From Novosphingobium sp. PC22D (GTDB lineage Bacteria; Pseudomonadota; Alphaproteobacteria; Sphingomonadales; Sphingomonadaceae), in contig NZ_MWMO01000017.1 in NCBI RefSeq assembly GCF_002556635.1, positions 22,395 through 86,394 on the forward strand: DNA of 64,000 bases, given 5' to 3'. The position numbers and the translations under genes were made by a program. Below are positions 61,247 to 64,000 of the stretch, in pieces (within the stretch, counting starts at the first letter, position 1; each line of letters begins with the position of its first letter). Under the pieces are notes generated by a model. That model did not search any database. It was not told where the DNA came from and worked only from the letters and a program-made list of their open reading frames with translations.

Positions 61247-61842
61247 TTCTTTGGTTCCGTCGGGCAGGATGCCGAGCGCGATGTAGACCGCCTTGTTGCG
61301 AACGAAGCCTTCGTCGCGAACCTTCACGCGGATCGCGTCGAAGAACACCAGAGGATAGCAATCATCGAGCGGCCGGCCCTGCCATTCGGTCACCGTTTCC
61401 AGCACGGCGTCGGTGATCGTGGAGATCAGATCCGGCGCACGTTAATGCCGTACAGCTCTTCCAGGTGCCCCCGGATCTCACGCACCGTCATGCCGCGTGC
61501 GTACATCGAGATGATCTTCGTATCGAAGTCCGGGAAGTGGCGCTGATACTCGGCGATCAGCTTGGGATCGAATGTACCCGAACGGTCGCGCGGAATATCC
61601 AGCGTCACTTTCGACGTGCCGGTCAGCATCGTCTTCTTCGAGCTGCCGTTGCGCCGATTGGCGACGCCGGCCTCCGCTTCCGATTCGAGATGATCGTCCA
61701 GTTCTGCCGTCAGCATCCGTTCCGACAGTGCCTTCTTCAACTCGTCAATCAGTCCGTCCCGGGCGAATAACTCTTGCGGGTCACGTCCGTCCAGCTGGTC
61801 CAGTAACTCCTTGTCGATTGCCATATCGATGGTCCTTTCCAT
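61247..61842 (-). pseudogene. IS256-family transposase remnant
   Basis: The N-terminal frame (61842-61426) reads DMAIDKELLDQLDGRDPQEL, ALSERMLTAELDDHLESE, and IISMYARGMTVREIRGHLEELYG. A one-base loss at about 61430 shifts to a second frame (61405 downward) reading LETVTEWQGRPLDDCYPLVF, RVKVRDEGFVRNKAVYIALG. Similarity ends after PDGTKE (about 61247), so about half of the ~400-residue transposase is gone. The sequence ACAAAATTACTGACAGT near 61866 looks like the element's terminal repeat. It cannot move itself. Confidence 0.85.
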
Positions 61843-61869
61843 TCCATCTATATGACCTCGCGCACAAAA

Positions 61870-62085
61870 TTACTGACAGTCCCCGACCGGAACGCCGGCA
61901 CGCTTGCCGCTGTTCACCTCGGCCTTCTTCACCCACTCCAGCAGCGTGTGACCCGAGCAGTCAATCATGGCCGCTATGGATGTGATCGCTGCCCAACGGG
62001 AGGGATGCTCGCTCTCTTGATCCAGCGCCAGGCGAACAGCCCGTTCACGCACCTCAGGTGAAAACTTGTTCGTTGTCTTGCTCAT
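61870..62085 (-). pseudogene. IS3-family OrfA remnant
   Basis: The 71-residue frame reads MSKTTNKFSPEVRERAVRLA, RWAAITSIAAMIDCSGHTLLEWVKKAE, the helix-turn-helix N-terminal part of an IS3-family OrfA. It is cut after GKRAG by the end of the IS256-like element, which evidently inserted here. The rest of OrfA and all of OrfB are missing. Confidence 0.8.
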
Positions 62086-62400
62086 CGTAGACCCTTCCTC
62101 TCAGGAGTTAGGGCCTCCGGCAATCCCGGGGCGGTTCAAGAACGTATGGCCCGCCCCGTCTGCAAGGACTATTTTGAGGCTGGCAACTGACTGGTCTGCA
62201 TCAACGTATACGGCATATCAGCGTTGCGCTGTCGCCAAGATGGAGCTTCGCACGCTCTGAACCTCATAATGGGGGTGGCAGCAAAGTGCCGTTCTTGGTA
62301 CCAGGCTTTCAGGGCGTCGATTTACCGTCAGGCCATCTTCAAAATTCCTCCCGCAGACATCGTGGTCACACAACCGGTCGAGGACCGGTGACCAGGATAC
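62086..62400. other. Non-coding IS-end region
   Basis: About 315 bases lie between the IS3 remnant start and the IS110 transposase stop. The part next to 62086 should be the end of the IS3-type element; the part next to 62400 the flank of the IS110-type element. A 27-bp sequence at 62141-62167 recurs at 63953-63979. I see no gene. Confidence 0.5.
62141..62167 (+). repeat. 27-bp repeat, copy 1
   Basis: It begins AACGTATGGCCCGCCCCGTC and matches 63953-63979 with one mismatch, in the same orientation. The two copies bracket the IS110-type element and the azoreductase fragment, 1.8 kb apart. Confidence 0.7.
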
Positions 62401-63432
62401 TCAGATCGGCATTGCAGCACGGTCGATCGACAACGTGTCTCCGCGACGCAGTGTGACCCAAGCGATCCGGGCCAGCTTGTTGGCCAGTGCCACCGTCACC
62501 GTGTTGTAGTGGCATCTGGCAAGCAGGCCGAGCAGCCAGCTCCCCAGCGGCGTCTCGCTCTTGGCAAGCGATGGCAGTGCAGCTCTTGCACCATGGATCA
62601 AAAGGGTTCGCAGGTACCTGTTTCCGCGTTTGCTTATTCCTCGAATCTTCGGTTTCCCGCCTGTCGTGTATTGCTTCGGTACCAAGCCCAGCCAAGCGCT
62701 GAGATCACGGCTCCGTTCAAAGGTCGACGCATCTCCGACTGCGGCTGCCAGGGCTGTCGCATTGAGCGAACCGATCCCTGGGATCGTCAAAAGCCTGCGC
62801 GCCAGTTCATCGGTTCGGGTGAGTTCTAGAAACTCCATATCAAGCGCCGCGATCCTGTCGTCCAGCGTCTTCCACTCCTCGCGTGTTTCCATCATGAACC
62901 GACGGATCCGACCCTCGGGAAGACGATCCGTATCGGCTAGCATCGCATCGAGTGCCCTCTCGAACTTCTGGCGGCCTTGGGGCGCTACGATCCCGCGTTC
63001 CATTAGGATCGCTCGCGCCTGATTTATCAGGTTCGTACGCGCTCCCACGAGCTGCGACCGCACGCGATGGAGCGACTGAACATCGAGCTGATCCTGGGTC
63101 TTCATCTCGACGAACCGCATGGTCGGTCGCGTTGCGGCTTCCGCGATCGCCTCTGCGTCGCGATCATCGTTCTTTTGCGCCTTTACGTAGGGACGGACAT
63201 ATTCCGGCGACATCAACCAGACGGTATGGCCTTGAGCCGCCAGCAACCGACCCAGATGATGCGCCCCGCAACAGGCCTCCATCGCGATCACGCATGGCGC
63301 CAGCTTCGCTGTGAAGCCTGGAATTGTGGACGGGCGCATGCGTCTGCTCAGCACGACTTTGCCAGTCGTATCAAGCCCGGCAGCACTGCAGCTGTTCTTG
63401 CCCAGATCGACTCCAAGTGTACAAATAGTCAT
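62401..63432 (-). mobile_element. IS110-family transposase, apparently intact
   Basis: 343 residues: GVDLGKNSCSAAGLDTTGKV (first Asp of the DEDD RuvC-like site), AMEACCGAHHLGRLLAAQGH, YVKAQKNDDRDAEAIAEAA, and the C-terminal Transposase_20 domain LLTIPGIGSLNATALAAAVG, LSAWLGLVPKQYTTGGKPKIRGISKRGNR with the family serine region. IS110 elements generally lack terminal inverted repeats, and I see no clear ends. It is the only full transposase gene in the window and could still be mobile. Confidence 0.88.
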
Positions 63433-63522
63433 GGCTCGCTCCTTTCCTTTTCACCAACAACCGCATCCTATCAGATGCTGGAAAAGGGGCGGGCCATTCC
63501 ATAATTGGTGGCGGGAAACGAG

Positions 63523-63801
63523 AATGAAGATAGTGTATATCGATCGCTCGATGTCGGCGTTCAGGAGCCCAACTCGTTTTCGCGGGACATGTTCCGCAAA
63601 GGTCATGACAAAGCTGACGCAGGTTTATCCCGATGCGGAAATTGTCTACCGCGACCTCGCCGCTGATCCGCTTCCGCATCTTCGCGCGCATACGCTTCCG
63701 GCTATTTTCGGGCAGGCTGAAAGCGAAGACTGAGACACGGCGACCGAGCCTGGTCTGAGCAAGGAAGCTCTTGCGCAGTTCATGGATGCCGACGTTGAAT
63801 A
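63523..63801 (+). pseudogene. FMN-dependent NADH-azoreductase (AzoR-like) fragment
   Basis: The frame from the ATG at 63523 reads MKIVYIDRSMSAFRSPTRFR, then KLTQVYPDAEIVYRDLAADPLPHL, the N-terminal flavodoxin-like start of AzoR/AcpD. It stops at 63733. A shifted frame continues with EALAQFMDADVE to a stop near 63801, still AzoR-like. The remaining ~130 residues are absent and IS3-type sequence follows. It is a frameshifted and truncated relic. Confidence 0.65.
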
Positions 63802-63854
63802 GCCCCTAGATTTGTGGACGCCTTCTTTCCTAAATTTGAGGACAGGAGGCGACG

Positions 63855-64000
63855 ATGGGGAAAGCTAATTTCAGCGACGAGTTCAAGCGTGATGCGGTGG
63901 CCCAGATCACCGAGCGCGGCTACCGGGTGACCGAGGAGCGCGACATCCTAAAAACGTATGGCCCGCCCCGTCCGCAAGGGGTTTATCAAAGACGGCACGA
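63855..64000 (+). pseudogene. IS3-family OrfA with internal deletion (runs off window)
   Basis: The frame starts MGKANFSDEFKRDAVAQITE RGY, the classic IS3 OrfA opening, then jumps directly to RVTEERDILK, which normally lies about 45 residues later. The sequence then continues into the 27-bp repeat. GACAGGAGGCGACG before the ATG is the usual IS3 leader, and AGATTTGTGGACGCC / CTAAATTTGAGGACAGG upstream look like the element's end. The deletion removes most of the helix-turn-helix. Confidence 0.75.
63953..63979 (+). repeat. 27-bp repeat, copy 2
   Basis: This is the partner of 62141-62167 (one mismatch, T to C). It joins the shortened IS3 OrfA to unknown sequence that continues past the window. 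Confidence 0.7.

Noticed and set aside
1..64000. CRISPR arrays, tRNA, rRNA, riboswitches and origins
   Set aside because: No regularly spaced repeats, no tRNA-like cloverleaf ends, no rRNA sequence and no iteron cluster were noticed on reading. Short structured RNAs could be missed without a covariance search.

Overview
The window reads as part of a catabolic plasmid or genomic island from a sphingomonad (Sphingomonadaceae; Novosphingobium, Sphingobium or a relative). The evidence is high GC, several SusC-free TonB receptors next to aromatic-degradation operons, many Rieske oxygenase alpha/beta pairs sharing one ferredoxin and one reductase, and the mixed xyl/bph/nah gene order known from sphingomonad plasmids. 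No rRNA, tRNA, replication or conjugation genes were found. The assignment rests on gene content and remembered family sequences, not on a database search.

Region 1 (1-10149, + strand): the end of a meta-cleavage-product hydrolase, a TIGR02444-type small protein, then a tightly packed CoA-thioester operon (SDR, acyl-CoA dehydrogenase, CaiB-type CoA-transferase, thiolase, methylsuccinyl-CoA-dehydrogenase-like enzyme, mesaconyl-C4-CoA-hydratase-like enzyme, MaoC double-hotdog hydratase, second acyl-CoA dehydrogenase). It looks like a complete activation plus beta-oxidation route for a branched or dicarboxylic acid. A glutaryl-CoA dehydrogenase gene (10244-11428) faces it.

Region 2 (11846-21278, - strand): nine genes for oxidation of a para-substituted phenol. 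They encode a vanillyl-alcohol/eugenol-oxidase-type flavoprotein, a divergent second flavoprotein, a cytochrome c lipoprotein, a Tat-exported protein of unknown function, two aldehyde dehydrogenases and the B, C and D subunits of a non-oxidative hydroxyarylic acid decarboxylase. Inferred flow: 4-hydroxybenzylic substrate to aldehyde to 4-hydroxy acid to decarboxylated phenol.

Region 3 (21412-35362): two TonB-dependent receptors, then a naphthalene-type operon on the - strand (nahC, Rieske ferredoxin, oxygenase beta and alpha, nahD). Divergent from it on + are benAB/xylXY-like oxygenase genes, a PdxA-family dihydrodiol dehydrogenase, another alpha/beta pair and a glutathione S-transferase.

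Region 4 (35531-45708, + strand): a full catechol meta-cleavage operon (xylF, xylE, an HbpS-like gene, xylG, xylJ, xylQ, xylK, xylI, xylH, xylT, an aldehyde dehydrogenase, bphB), closed by a clear intrinsic terminator.

Region 5 (45768-54428, - strand): xylA and xylM (xylene monooxygenase), a frameshifted TonB receptor nearly identical at its N-terminus to the one at 21412-23910, a complete PAH-type oxygenase pair, and a second pair whose alpha subunit is truncated and frameshifted. Region 6 (54438-61019): a XylR-type sigma-54 activator missing its first residues, the ferredoxin reductase, a benD/xylL-like dehydrogenase, nahE and another oxygenase pair.

Region 7 (61078-64000): gene and insertion-sequence debris (truncated amidohydrolase, IS256 and IS3 remnants, an intact IS110-type transposase, an azoreductase fragment). 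Five promoter regions (19.75, 29.95, 35.4, 56.04 and 58.27 kb) share a 17-bp partly palindromic motif that may be the common operator of this regulon.
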